NCBI GenBank assembly: GCA_024128875.1 | Contig: JAMYFF010000006.1 | Location: forward strand, 1 to 64,000 | Direction: 5' to 3' | From: Salinilacustrithrix flava | GTDB lineage: Bacteria > Actinomycetota > Acidimicrobiia > Acidimicrobiales > Salinilacustritrichaceae | DNA length: 64,000 nt | Shown: positions 33,109 through 45,374 of the stretch, piece by piece | Layout: each line of letters starts with the position of its first letter | How positions within the stretch are numbered: the stretch's first letter is position 1 | Made by a program: the position numbers and the translations under genes | The notes under the pieces: model-generated | What the model was told of the DNA's origin: nothing | The model's database searches: none | What the model saw: the letters and a program-made list of their open reading frames with translations, nothing else

Positions 33109-33339
33109 ATGCAGAACCAACTTGCCAAGCGCGCACTCGGTGCCGGCTTCGCCGCCGCCCTCCTGCTCGGAGCAGCAGCCTGCGGGGACGACGACGACGA
33201 CGTGAACACCGACGACATCGAACAGGACGCCGAGGACCTCGGCGAGAGCACCGGCGACGAGGCCGAAGACCTCGGCGGCGAGCTCGAGGAAGAGGGCGAC
33301 GAGATGGAGGAGGACATGGACGAGGAGATGGACGAGTAG
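33109..33339 (+). CDS. Small, highly acidic lipoprotein
   Basis: A 76-aa protein with a signal peptide (LAKRALGAGFAAALLLGAA) and a lipobox at Cys25 (AAACG). The mature part is about half Asp and Glu (DDDDDVNTDD; EEEGDEMEEDMDEEMDE), with little hydrophobic content, so it is probably disordered. It would be tethered to the outer face of the membrane and might bind cations. TACGGA ends 8 nt before the ATG. No homology is recognised. A bidirectional terminator follows. Confidence 0.7.
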   Translation: MQNQLAKRALGAGFAAALLLGAAACGDDDDDVNTDDIEQDAEDLGESTGDEAEDLGGELEEEGDEMEEDMDEEMDE

Positions 33340-33358
33340 TTCGTCCGGCTCTGGAGTC

Positions 33359-33390
33359 CTCGCACTGCACCCTCAGGGGTGCAGGGCGAG
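33359..33390. terminator. Bidirectional hairpin between convergent genes
   Basis: CTCGC-A-CTGCACCC (33359-33372) pairs with GGGTGCAG-G-GCGAG (33377-33390), 13 of 14 positions matched, around a TCAG loop. It separates the acidic lipoprotein gene from the convergent flippase gene and overlaps the flippase stop codon, so it can end transcription from either side. Confidence 0.6.
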
Positions 33391-34692
33391 TCCGTCCTCG
33401 ACCGATCCCGGCTCCGGCACGGCGGTGACCCGTCGCCGCCGGCCGAACCGGTGGAAGGCCACGGCCACGACGGCGGCGGCCACGTTCCCCAGCAGGAACG
33501 CACGGGTCGCCCCGTCGATGCCGTCGTCGGGCACGAGCACCAGTGCCGGCACCAGGATCGCCACCGTCAGCACCCCCGTGATCGCCACGGTCGGGAGGTG
33601 GCGGTGCAGCACCCGCGCCTCGGTCAGGTACACCGACGTGACCGCCCATGGGATGCCGGCCACGACCAGCGCCGGCAGGATCCGTGCCGCGTCCTCGTAG
33701 TCGGCGCCGTAGACGACGGTCACCAGCTCCCGACCGGCCCAGGCGACGACGGCGGCGAGGCCCATCAGGGCGCTCGTCCCCACGAGCACGACCCGGACCT
33801 GGCCGCGCAGCTCCGCGCCGTCCTTGCCGCCCTCGGCGAGCAGCGCCTGGCCGATGGCCATCGGCACGTAGAGCACGATGCTGGTGATGCCCCACGCCAC
33901 GTAGAACGCCGCGTTGCGGTCGGGGTCGACCGACAGCAGCACGATGACGGGCAGCACGAACTGCGGCGCCTGGTACGCCAGCGTCGAGACGTAGTTGACC
34001 GCCGAGTAGCGGATGGCGGCGCCGCCCGAGGTGGGCAGGGGGAACAGCCGGTGGCCCATGCCGCTGATGCGGGGCATGGCGAGCACGCCTCCCACCCCGG
34101 TGACGATGAGGGGCAGGGCGGCGACCGCGAACAGGTGCACCGTGTGGTGGCTGCCCGCCGGCACCAGGAACAGCAGCGGGAACCGCAGCGCTCCGACCAC
34201 GGTGATCCGCACGAGCACGAGCGCCCAGCGGCGGACCGTCATCCAGCGGACGTCGACGATGAGCGTGAGCGCAGCCCCGATGGCGCCGGTGACGAACAGC
34301 GCCGGTCCGAGCACCGGGTGCCAGTCGGTCAGCGACCTGGTCGCCTCGGTGTCGACGGCCAGGAGGTACCCGCTGGCGACGACCGTGGCCGACACCACCG
34401 TGGCCAGCACCGCCCAGGAGAACACGGTGTGGGACTCCCGGTCCCGGCCCGGGGCGAACCGGGCGAGGGAGACCTGCAGGCCCAGCCCGGCCAGGTAGGC
34501 GATGAAGAGGATCGAGGTGAACAGCGCGGTGGCGCGGCCGACGTCGTCGGTGGTGTCCATGCGAGCGGCCACGAGCCAGAAGACCGCACCGGTCACGGCC
34601 TGCACGGCCGCGCCCACGACGAGGGCAGCCGACCCGGCGAGCAGGTGGCGATGCTTCCCGGCCCGGCCGGTCGTGCCAGGGTCGGCGACCAT
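33373..34692 (-). CDS. Polysaccharide flippase-like membrane protein (MOP superfamily)
   Basis: A 439-aa integral membrane protein with about 12 hydrophobic helices, resembling Wzx/MATE-like lipid-linked oligosaccharide flippases (VGAAVQAVTGAVFWLVAARMD at TM1; YSAVNYVSTLAYQAPQFVLPVIVL in the middle). It may move a lipid-linked glycan across the membrane, but no glycosyltransferase cluster adjoins it. ATG 34692 is preceded by TAGCCT at 8 nt. It is divergent from the alpha/beta hydrolase with a 36-bp gap that must hold both promoters. Confidence 0.75.
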   Translation of the reverse strand: MVADPGTTGRAGKHRHLLAGSAALVVGAAVQAVTGAVFWLVAARMDTTDDVGRATALFTSILFIAYLAGLGLQVSLARFAPGRDRESHTVFSWAVLATVVSATVVASGYLLAVDTEATRSLTDWHPVLGPALFVTGAIGAALTLIVDVRWMTVRRWALVLVRITVVGALRFPLLFLVPAGSHHTVHLFAVAALPLIVTGVGGVLAMPRISGMGHRLFPLPTSGGAAIRYSAVNYVSTLAYQAPQFVLPVIVLLSVDPDRNAAFYVAWGITSIVLYVPMAIGQALLAEGGKDGAELRGQVRVVLVGTSALMGLAAVVAWAGRELVTVVYGADYEDAARILPALVVAGIPWAVTSVYLTEARVLHRHLPTVAITGVLTVAILVPALVLVPDDGIDGATRAFLLGNVAAAVVAVAFHRFGRRRRVTAVPEPGSVEDGLALHP

Positions 34693-34700
34693 CGCCGGCG

Positions 34701-34720
34701 AGGCTACTTCGACGTATGGT
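34701..34720. promoter_or_regulatory. Closely spaced divergent -10 elements
   Basis: Minus strand TAGCCT (34706-34701) lies 8 nt before the flippase ATG; plus strand TATGGT (34715-34720) lies 8 nt before the hydrolase GTG. The two -10s are only 8 bp apart, so RNA polymerase could not occupy both at once. Confidence 0.5.
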
Positions 34721-34728
34721 CCTGGCCT

Positions 34729-35661
34729 GTGACGAGCCCAGCCGAGACCCGCACCTACCCGGGCGCCCGCCGCCCCGATCGCCACCGCCGGGTCGACACC
34801 ACGGGCATCAGCCTGGCCGTGCACGAGTGGGGTGACGAGGCCGCGCCGCCCGTGCTGCTGGCCCACGGTGGGTTCGACTTCGCCGGCACCTACGACGTGT
34901 TCGCACCGCTGCTGGCCGACGCCGGGTGGCGGGTCGTGTCCTGGGACCAGCGCGGCCACGGCGACTCCGAGCACGCCCCGCTGTACCAGTGGGAGGCCGA
35001 CATCCGCGACGCCCTCGCCGTGTTCGACTCGGTGACGCCGGACCCCGTCCCCGTCATCGGGCACTCGAAGGGCGGTTCGCTCATGAGCCAGCTGGCAGCG
35101 TCGCTGCCCGGCCGCATCAGCTCGCTCGTGAACATCGACGGGGTGCCGAGCCACCGGTCGATGCCCGACGTGCAGGACCACGACCGCACGAAGCTGCTCG
35201 CCGACGACCTCGCCGGCTGGCTCGACCACCGGCGCCGATCGGCGACCAACTCCCGCAAGCCCGGCACCATCGAGGAGCTGGCCCAGCGGCGGTCGCAGAT
35301 GAACCCCCGCCTGTCGCTGGAGTGGCTGGAGTACCTCGTCACCATCGGTGCCCGCCGGGACGAGGACGGCTGGCGCTGGAAGATCGACCCGAGCCTGCGC
35401 ATGGGCGGCTTCGGCCCGTGGCGGCCCGAGTGGTCGCTCTACCGGCTGCCCGACATCACCATCCCGTTCCTCGTCGTCCTCGGCAGCGAGCCCGAGCCGA
35501 TGGGCTGGGGCACCAAGACCGGCGATGTGTGGCCCTACCTGCCCCGCCAGGCCCGCGTCGTCGAGGTGCCCGACGTCGGCCACTTCGTCCACATCGAGGC
35601 ACCCGAGGCCACGGCCGAGCTCGTCCTCGAGCACCTCGGCGCACCGGGAGGCCGGCGATGA
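34729..35661 (+). CDS. Alpha/beta hydrolase
   Basis: A 310-aa alpha/beta-fold hydrolase. The oxyanion-loop motif LAHGGFDFAGTYD (about 43-55), the strand SWDQRGHGDSEHA and the nucleophile elbow GHSKGG (Ser at about 114) are intact. The acid and His fit FLVVLGSEPEP and DVGHFVHIEAPE near the C-terminus. It is probably an esterase or similar hydrolase; the substrate is unknown. GTG 34729 has TATGGT at 8 nt. It is coupled by ATGA to a second, shorter hydrolase-like gene. Confidence 0.88.
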   Translation: MTSPAETRTYPGARRPDRHRRVDTTGISLAVHEWGDEAAPPVLLAHGGFDFAGTYDVFAPLLADAGWRVVSWDQRGHGDSEHAPLYQWEADIRDALAVFDSVTPDPVPVIGHSKGGSLMSQLAASLPGRISSLVNIDGVPSHRSMPDVQDHDRTKLLADDLAGWLDHRRRSATNSRKPGTIEELAQRRSQMNPRLSLEWLEYLVTIGARRDEDGWRWKIDPSLRMGGFGPWRPEWSLYRLPDITIPFLVVLGSEPEPMGWGTKTGDVWPYLPRQARVVEVPDVGHFVHIEAPEATAELVLEHLGAPGGRR

Positions 35662-36323
35662 AGCGCACCGACCTGCTGCACAACCACCTGACCCTCGCCC
35701 TGTGGGAGCTGCGGGCCGGTGCCGGCCGACCGCTGCTGCTGCTCCACGGCCTCGGCGAGCGCACCACCCCCGACGCCCTCGACGCGGTCGAGTCCTGGCC
35801 CGGTCCCGTGCACGGGCTCGACCTCACCGGCCACGGCGCCTCCGATGTGCCCAAGGGCGGCGGCTACTACTGCGAGATCCTGATGGCGGACGCCGATGCC
35901 GCGCTCGCGGCGCTGCAGCCGGACGGCGACGGCCCCGGCGTCACCGTCGTGGGCCGCGGCCTCGGCGGCTACGTCGCCCTGCTCATCGCCGGTGCCCGCC
36001 CTGGCCTCGTGCGTGGTGCGGTGATCGCCGACGGTCCGGGCCTCCACGGCGGCGGCCCCGGTCCGACCTCGCCGATGCTCTTCCGCCCCGAGCAGGACGG
36101 CTCCACCCCCGATCCCGTCGCGCTCGTCGAGCTGGCCACCGACGTGCGCCCGCCCGACTACGCCCGCACGTTCGCGTGGCAGGCGAGCGCCCTGTCCGGC
36201 CTCGACACCGCCATCGCCATCTCGGCGGTCAACCGGCCGCCGTGGCTGGCCGAGGTCGCGTCGCAGCCCGGCGTGGTCGAGGCCGAGCTCCCCGCCGCGC
36301 TCGAGCTGTTCGCCCGACCCTGA
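35658..36323 (+). CDS. Alpha/beta hydrolase-fold protein lacking the nucleophile Ser
   Basis: A 221-aa alpha/beta-hydrolase-like protein with an oxyanion region LLLLHGLGERTTPD and GLDLTGHGASD. The nucleophile elbow reads VVGRGLGGYVALL, so the Ser of GxSxG is Gly. Near the C-terminus it also lacks a clear catalytic His motif. It is shorter than its neighbour and starts within the neighbour's stop (ATGA), so the two are co-produced. It may be a catalytically dead partner or regulator of the active hydrolase, or use other chemistry. Confidence 0.75.
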   Translation: MKRTDLLHNHLTLALWELRAGAGRPLLLLHGLGERTTPDALDAVESWPGPVHGLDLTGHGASDVPKGGGYYCEILMADADAALAALQPDGDGPGVTVVGRGLGGYVALLIAGARPGLVRGAVIADGPGLHGGGPGPTSPMLFRPEQDGSTPDPVALVELATDVRPPDYARTFAWQASALSGLDTAIAISAVNRPPWLAEVASQPGVVEAELPAALELFARP

Positions 36324-36375
36324 TCGCCGGCTGACGGGAGCCGCCGCGGCCCCGCGGGTACCGTCGCGCCCGCCC

Positions 36376-36687
36376 ATGGACCGCTACCAGTACCTGCTCA
36401 TCATGGCCGCCTGCGCCGCGATCACGCTGCCGCTGGAGTTCGTGTTCCGGGCTCGCGTGTACCGGCGGCCCCGCCGGCTCCTTCGAGCCATGTGGCTCCC
36501 GCTCGCCATCTTCATCGTGTGGGACGTCATCGCCATCGCCCGGGGCCACTGGACCTTCGACGAGCGGTGGGTCACCGGGTGGCGGCTGCCCGGCGACATC
36601 CCGGTGGAGGAGGTCGCCTTCTTCATCGTGATCCCGCTCTGCGCGCTGTTGACGTTCGAAGCCTCCCGGCACACGCTGAAGCGGTGA
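36376..36687 (+). CDS. crtYc: Lycopene cyclase domain protein, subunit 1 (CrtYc-like)
   Basis: A 103-aa membrane protein with three TM helices, one half of the heterodimeric lycopene beta/epsilon-cyclase of actinobacteria. Family features are YLLIMAACAAITLPLEFVF, WDVIAIARGHWTFDE and LPGDIPVEEVAFFIVIPLCALL, where PxEE is conserved in these cyclases. It acts with the adjacent CrtYd-like subunit to close a carotenoid end ring. TACCGT lies 11 nt before the ATG, slightly farther than usual here. Confidence 0.92.
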   Translation: MDRYQYLLIMAACAAITLPLEFVFRARVYRRPRRLLRAMWLPLAIFIVWDVIAIARGHWTFDERWVTGWRLPGDIPVEEVAFFIVIPLCALLTFEASRHTLKR

Positions 36688-36694
36688 ACGGCCC

Positions 36695-37036
36695 ATGAGC
36701 TACGAGTACGCCATCCCCGCCGTCCTGTCGGCGATCGCCGTCGTCGCCCTCGAGAAGCGCGTGCTGCGCACGGGTCTGTTCCGCAGCCCGTCGTACTGGT
36801 GGACGATGGGCATCAGCCTGTTCTTCATGTTCCTGGTCAACGGCTGGCTCACCAAGCTGTCGGCACCGATCGTGCGCTACGACCCGGACCAGAAGACCCC
36901 GTGGCGCTTCCCGTGGGACATCCCGGTGGAGGACTACTTCTTCGGCTTCTCGCTCCTCACCCTGGTGCTGCTGCTGTGGGTCCGCCAGGACACGCCGAAC
37001 GACCCGGCACCGTGGCGACCGGAGGGACGGACATGA
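36695..37036 (+). CDS. crtYd: Lycopene cyclase domain protein, subunit 2 (CrtYd-like)
   Basis: A 113-aa membrane protein, the second half of the split cyclase. VEDYFFGFSLLTLVLLLWV corresponds to the PxED/EE region, and the middle has MGISLFFMFLVNGWLTK followed by RYDPDQKTPWRFPWDIPVED, typical of the family. It begins 7 nt after the first subunit and ends in an ATGA overlap with the hydroxylase gene. Split cyclases may form one or both rings; which is not readable from sequence. Confidence 0.92.
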   Translation: MSYEYAIPAVLSAIAVVALEKRVLRTGLFRSPSYWWTMGISLFFMFLVNGWLTKLSAPIVRYDPDQKTPWRFPWDIPVEDYFFGFSLLTLVLLLWVRQDTPNDPAPWRPEGRT

Positions 37037-37524
37037 CCGCGCTCGCCCTCATCGTCGCCGCGTTCGTGGTCATGGAGCCGGTGACCTACCTGGCCCATCG
37101 CTACGTGATGCACGGCCTCGGCCGCCGACTGCACCGCTCGCACCACCGCCGCTGGCCGGCCCGTGCCGAAGGCGAGCCCTTCTTCGAGGCCAACGACGCC
37201 TTCCCCGCCGTCTTCGCCGGCGTGGTGATGGTCGCGATGGCCGCTGGGTTCAACGTCGACGGCCTCGGCGTGCTGCTGCCCGTCACCGTCGGCGTCACGC
37301 TGTACGGCTTCGCCTACGCGCTGGTGCACGACGGCTACATCCACCGGCGCATCCCCGTCCGGGGACGCCACCCGGCGCTCGACCGGCTGGCCGAGGCGCA
37401 CGCGCTGCACCACCGCTTCGGCGGCGAGCCCTACGGGATGCTGGTGCCGATCGTGCCCGCGTCGGTGCGGGCACGGGCCGAGGCAGCCGACGACCGGCAG
37501 CTCACACGCACAGACCGTCGCTGA
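37033..37524 (+). CDS. crtZ: Carotenoid 3-hydroxylase (CrtZ-like)
   Basis: A 163-aa fatty-acid-hydroxylase-superfamily membrane protein. Its histidine boxes match beta-carotene hydroxylases: HRYVMH, HRSHH, HDGYIH and HALHH, which bind the diiron centre. It would add 3-OH to a beta-ring. It is translationally coupled to the cyclase subunit (ATGA). Its last 23 nt overlap the 3' end of a convergent lipoprotein gene. Confidence 0.9.
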   Translation: MTALALIVAAFVVMEPVTYLAHRYVMHGLGRRLHRSHHRRWPARAEGEPFFEANDAFPAVFAGVVMVAMAAGFNVDGLGVLLPVTVGVTLYGFAYALVHDGYIHRRIPVRGRHPALDRLAEAHALHHRFGGEPYGMLVPIVPASVRARAEAADDRQLTRTDRR

Positions 37525-38275
37525 CGCCCCGCCGGCACAGCGTGGTGGACTCCACCGTGCGCACCGTGAAGCTCTCGCCGCCCGGATCGGGCTCGGCGAA
37601 GACGTGGAGGCGCTCGCCGAGCACGGCGTCGTCGGGGAAGCCGACGACGTCGACCGTGATCTCGCCGAGGTCGCCCACGGAGGGGCCGTCGACGACGACC
37701 ACGTCGGGCTCGGGTTCGTCGAAGCCGGCGACCCGGTCGGCCACGAGCTCGCCGAGCTGCACCATGGTGTCGCCGCGCGGCCGATCGGCCACGTCGGGGT
37801 AGAGCTCGGTGGTGGCGTCGCGCGTCTCGCCGAGGTGGGCGAGGAAGGCCGTGCTCGCCCATCCGGTCTCACCGTCCACCTCGATCTCGGCCCAGATCCC
37901 TCCCTCGTCGAGCTGGCGGTTGTGCCCGGTGGGCATGATCCCGTCGTCCAGCGGGTCGAGCTCGGCGACGACCTCGTACTCCACGCCCGGTGCGGCGCGC
38001 ATGTTGAGGACGTCGTCGGCCTCGACGCCGACCACGGCGAGCTCGGCGCCTTCGTAGGGGAAGATGTCGATGCGCTCGCCGGGCAGCTCCGACGGGGTCG
38101 GGGCGGCGGTGGTCGAGGACGGGTCGGCGGTCTCCGTCTCCGTCTCCGTCTCGGTCTCGGTCTCCGTCTCGGTCGGGACCGACGTGTCGGTGGTCGTGTC
38201 GGTGTCGTCGTCGTCGCCGCACCCGGCGGCGATCAGGGCGACGGTGAGCAGTCCCAGCAGCAGTGCGCGGCGCAT
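37502..38275 (-). CDS. Lipoprotein with SH3-like domain and (Thr-Glu)n linker
   Basis: A 257-aa secreted lipoprotein: signal peptide with lipobox AAGC (Cys19), then a linker of repeated Thr-Glu dipeptides encoded by seven GTCTCS hexamers on the plus strand (38130-38171). An SH3_3-like domain follows (VLNMRAAPGVEYEVVAEL and WAEIEVDGETGWASTAFLAHL), which usually binds cell-wall peptides. The C-terminal domain is unassigned. TACCGT ends 6 nt before the ATG. It is not evidently linked to carotenoid synthesis. Confidence 0.8.
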   Translation of the reverse strand: MRRALLLGLLTVALIAAGCGDDDDTDTTTDTSVPTETETETETETETETADPSSTTAAPTPSELPGERIDIFPYEGAELAVVGVEADDVLNMRAAPGVEYEVVAELDPLDDGIMPTGHNRQLDEGGIWAEIEVDGETGWASTAFLAHLGETRDATTELYPDVADRPRGDTMVQLGELVADRVAGFDEPEPDVVVVDGPSVGDLGEITVDVVGFPDDAVLGERLHVFAEPDPGGESFTVRTVESTTLCRRGVSDGLCV

Positions 38276-38297
38276 GACCCCACGGTACGGCAGGAGG

Positions 38298-38996
38298 TCA
38301 CACCCACGTCGCGGGGCCCAGCGGCTGCGCGCCCGACCACGTCCCGGACCAGGCGACCGGCGCGAACCGGGCGAAGAGCTCCTCTCCGTACCAGTCCTCG
38401 TCGCGCGTCCGGCGCACGACCTCGACGTGCTCAGCGGACCGGTACGAGAACCGCTGCATGGCATCCGCGTCTCGCCACAGGCTGAACGTGGCCTGGCGAC
38501 CGATCGGCCACTCGCCGACGCCCGCCGCCTGGAGCAGTCCCTCGACCGACGCCAGGTGCGCGTCGACCGGCGGGACGGCGCGCACGAACGCGGGGAGGCG
38601 GCGCCAGCGGACGGTGGCGCGGGTGAGCACGGCGATCGGACCGTCGTGGTCGGCCGCCTGGTCGTGGCCGGCGAGGGGATCGACGCCGTCCCAGGTGCCG
38701 CGGGACCCGAGGGGCCGGAGCTGCACGTCGAATCGCTCCTCGGCCCGGTCCCACCGTCGGGACAGCGGGTGGTGGTCCCGGAACCGGACCAGGTCGGCGA
38801 CGTCGTCCCACACGGCGAAGGCGGCCCAGCGGCGCAGGTCGGCCGACGTCGTCATCGTCTGGCCTTCGCCGGTGCCGAGCAGCCGCCCGAACCGCAGGCC
38901 GGGCACGCGGCGCAGCGCGCGCCGGTCGAGGGGCAGGCGTGCGGTGGGCTCGAGCGTGCCGGCGTGGCGCACGAGGTGGAAGGAGGCGACGGCCAT
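38298..38996 (-). CDS. crtA: Spheroidene monooxygenase-like protein (CrtA family)
   Basis: A 232-aa protein of the CrtA family, which oxidises C-2 of acyclic carotenoid ends to ketones. RFGRLLGTGEGQTMTTSADLRRWAAFAVWDD matches the family's GTG/FAVWD region, and GRQATFSLWRDADAM the conserved FSLW motif. The neighbourhood supports a carotenoid role. TAGCGT ends 9 nt before the ATG. CrtA proteins are also found outside photosynthetic bacteria, where substrates differ. Confidence 0.82.
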   Translation of the reverse strand: MAVASFHLVRHAGTLEPTARLPLDRRALRRVPGLRFGRLLGTGEGQTMTTSADLRRWAAFAVWDDVADLVRFRDHHPLSRRWDRAEERFDVQLRPLGSRGTWDGVDPLAGHDQAADHDGPIAVLTRATVRWRRLPAFVRAVPPVDAHLASVEGLLQAAGVGEWPIGRQATFSLWRDADAMQRFSYRSAEHVEVVRRTRDEDWYGEELFARFAPVAWSGTWSGAQPLGPATWV

Positions 38997-39035
38997 GCGC
39001 CCCCGACGCTACGGGCCGTGGATCAGAGTGGTGCG

Positions 39036-39601
39036 GTGCTCCCTGCCCTCATCGCCGCCGTCGTGGCCGGCTACCTCCTGGGCTCGATCCCGGTGGCGGT
39101 CCTCGTCGGCCGGGCCCGGGGGTTCGATCCCCGGGACGTCGGGGACCGCAACCCCGGCTACTGGAACGTCAAGGACCAGCTCGGGCCACGGGGTTCGCTG
39201 CCGGTGTTCGCCGGCGACGTGGCCAAGGGGGCCGTTGCGGGTGCGGTGGGTCTGCTGCTCGACGACCCGGCCTGGGGCATCGCCCACGTGGCGGTGGGCT
39301 CGGCCATGTTCGGCCACGCCTACCCGGTGTTCGCCGGCTTCCGGGGCGGCCGCTCGATCCTCACCTTCGTCGGCGGGATGGCGGTGCTCGCCCCGGTGCC
39401 CGCGGTCGTCACGGTGCTGGTCCTGCTCCTGGTGTGGGCGGCGACCCGGTCGTTCGCGTGGGCGGCGCGGGTGGGCGTGTTCGGGTTCCCGGTCGTGCAG
39501 CTGGCCTTCGAGAGCAAGGAGCGGGTGGCCGCGACCGGCGCGCTGCTGTCGATCATCGGGCTCCGCTTCGCCCAGGCCGCGATGAGCGAGCGGCGTGCTG
39601 C

Positions 39602-39608
<7 letters not shown>
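39036..39608 (+). CDS. plsY: Glycerol-3-phosphate acyltransferase PlsY
   Basis: A 190-aa membrane acyltransferase that transfers acyl from acyl-phosphate to glycerol-3-phosphate. Conserved motifs are GSIPVAVLVGRARGFDPRDVGDRNPGYWNVK (motif 1), VFAGDVAKGAVAG (motif 2) and GHAYPVFAGFRGGRSILTFVG (motif 3). The usual motif-1 GSGNxGxTN is GDRNPGYWN here. GTG 39036 starts directly before the first TM; GTG 39031 is out of frame. Its last 7 nt overlap the convergent glycosyltransferase. Confidence 0.86.
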
Positions 39609-43948
<4,340 letters not shown>

Positions 43949-43952
43949 AAAG

Positions 43953-43988
43953 CCGTGGATCCCGACCACGGGTGGTCGGGATCCACGG
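43953..43988. terminator. 16-bp perfect hairpin, bidirectional terminator
   Basis: CCGTGGATCCCGACCA (43953-43968) pairs perfectly with the segment 43973-43988 around a CGGG loop. It lies 4 nt after the beta-galactosidase stop; AAAA at 43948-43951 provides a U-tract for transcripts of the convergent alcohol dehydrogenase on the minus strand. Confidence 0.85.
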
Positions 43989-44010
43989 GATGTCCGGGCG
44001 GGGGCGAGCG

Positions 44011-45192
44011 TCAGGGCTGGAAGACGACCTTGAAGACGCCGTCGCGCTTCTTCTGGAAGTCCTCGTACATCTGCGGGGCCTGCTCGAGCGGGACCCGGTG
44101 GGTGGCGAAGTCGTCCACGCCGAGCGGGTCGTCGTCGGTGAGCAGCGGCATGATGTCGTCGACCCAGCGCTTCACGTTGGCCTGGCCCATCCGCAGCTGG
44201 ATCTGCTTGTCGAACATGTTCAGCATCGGCATGGGGTCGGCGGAGCCGCCGTAGACGCCGATGAGCGACACGGTGCCGCCGCGGCGGACCATCTCGAGCG
44301 CCGGGTACAGCGCGCCGAGGCGGTCGATGCCGGCGGTCTCCATGATCTTCCGGCCGAGCGCGTCGGGCAGGTACGACAGCATCTGGTGGGCGAGCTTGCC
44401 GACCGGTGCACCGTGGGCCTCCATGCCGACCGCGTCGATCACGGCGTCGGCGCCGCGACCCGAGGTCATCTCCTTGACGACCTCGGCGACGTCCTTGTGG
44501 TCACGGAGGTCGATGGTCTCCACCCCGCGTGCTGCGGCGCGGGCGAGGCGGCCGGGGACGAGGTCGATGCCGATGACCCGCTCGACGCCGAGGTGCTTGG
44601 CGATCCGGCACGCCATCTCGCCGATCGGCCCGAGGCCGAGCACGGCCAGGGTGCCGCCCTCCGGGGTGTCGGCGTAGGCGACGGCCTGCCACGCCGTGGG
44701 CAGCACGTCTGAGAGGAAGAGGAAGCGGTCGTCCGGCGGCCCCTCCGGCACGACGATCGGGCCGAAGTGGGCCTGGGGGACCCGCAGGTACTGGGCCTGC
44801 GCGCCGGGGACGCTGCCGTACAGGTCGGTGTAGCCGAAGAGGGCGGCGCCCATGCCCTGCTCGGTCACCTGCGTGGTCTCGCACTGGGTGTGCAGGCCCT
44901 CGCCGCACATGAAGCAGGAGCCGCAGGCGATCTGGAACGGGATCACGACCCGGTCTCCGGCCTTGATGTTCGAGACGCCGGAGCCGACCTCCCGGACGAT
45001 GCCCATCGGCTCGTGGCCGAGGACGTCGCCGGCGTGCAGGTACGGCCCGAGCACCTCGTAGAGGTGCAGGTCGGAGCCGCACAGACCGGACGAGGTGATC
45101 TCGATGATCGCGTCCGTCGGCTCCTCGATCCTCGGGTCGGGGACGTCCTCGACTCGGACGTCTCGCTTGCCGTGCCAGGTGAGTGCGCGCAT
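44011..45192 (-). CDS. Zinc-dependent alcohol dehydrogenase (FDH-like)
   Basis: A 393-aa medium-chain zinc dehydrogenase. Catalytic zinc ligands lie in SSGLCGSDLHLYE and GHEPMG, and the structural zinc loop is CGSCFMCGEGLHTQC. The Rossmann motif VLGLGPIGEMACRIAKHLG and the long insert typical of glutathione-independent formaldehyde dehydrogenase-like enzymes are present. The natural substrate is unclear: formaldehyde, threonine-type or other alcohols. The start has GGGAGGAC before ATG 45192. The 182-bp upstream region has GC-rich hairpins but no clear second gene. Confidence 0.9.
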   Translation of the reverse strand: MRALTWHGKRDVRVEDVPDPRIEEPTDAIIEITSSGLCGSDLHLYEVLGPYLHAGDVLGHEPMGIVREVGSGVSNIKAGDRVVIPFQIACGSCFMCGEGLHTQCETTQVTEQGMGAALFGYTDLYGSVPGAQAQYLRVPQAHFGPIVVPEGPPDDRFLFLSDVLPTAWQAVAYADTPEGGTLAVLGLGPIGEMACRIAKHLGVERVIGIDLVPGRLARAAARGVETIDLRDHKDVAEVVKEMTSGRGADAVIDAVGMEAHGAPVGKLAHQMLSYLPDALGRKIMETAGIDRLGALYPALEMVRRGGTVSLIGVYGGSADPMPMLNMFDKQIQLRMGQANVKRWVDDIMPLLTDDDPLGVDDFATHRVPLEQAPQMYEDFQKKRDGVFKVVFQP

Positions 45193-45374
45193 GGGTCCTC
45201 CCGTCGGGTGCTGGGGTGTCGCTACCCCCGGGCCGGGGGGCGCCATGCGCGTTCCCGGGAACTGGCAGTGCTGCTGTCGCGGCTGCGGCGTCAGATGCAG
45301 AGCTCGTTGCCCTCGAGGCCTGTCCCGGTGAACGCTCGCCGCCGATCGGCGACGAAGGTGCGGATGCGCTCGGT

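Noticed and set aside
39119-39137. tRNA T-arm-like sequence GGGTTCGATCCCC
   Set aside because: It encodes RGFDPRDVG of PlsY, and no acceptor or anticodon stem surrounds it.
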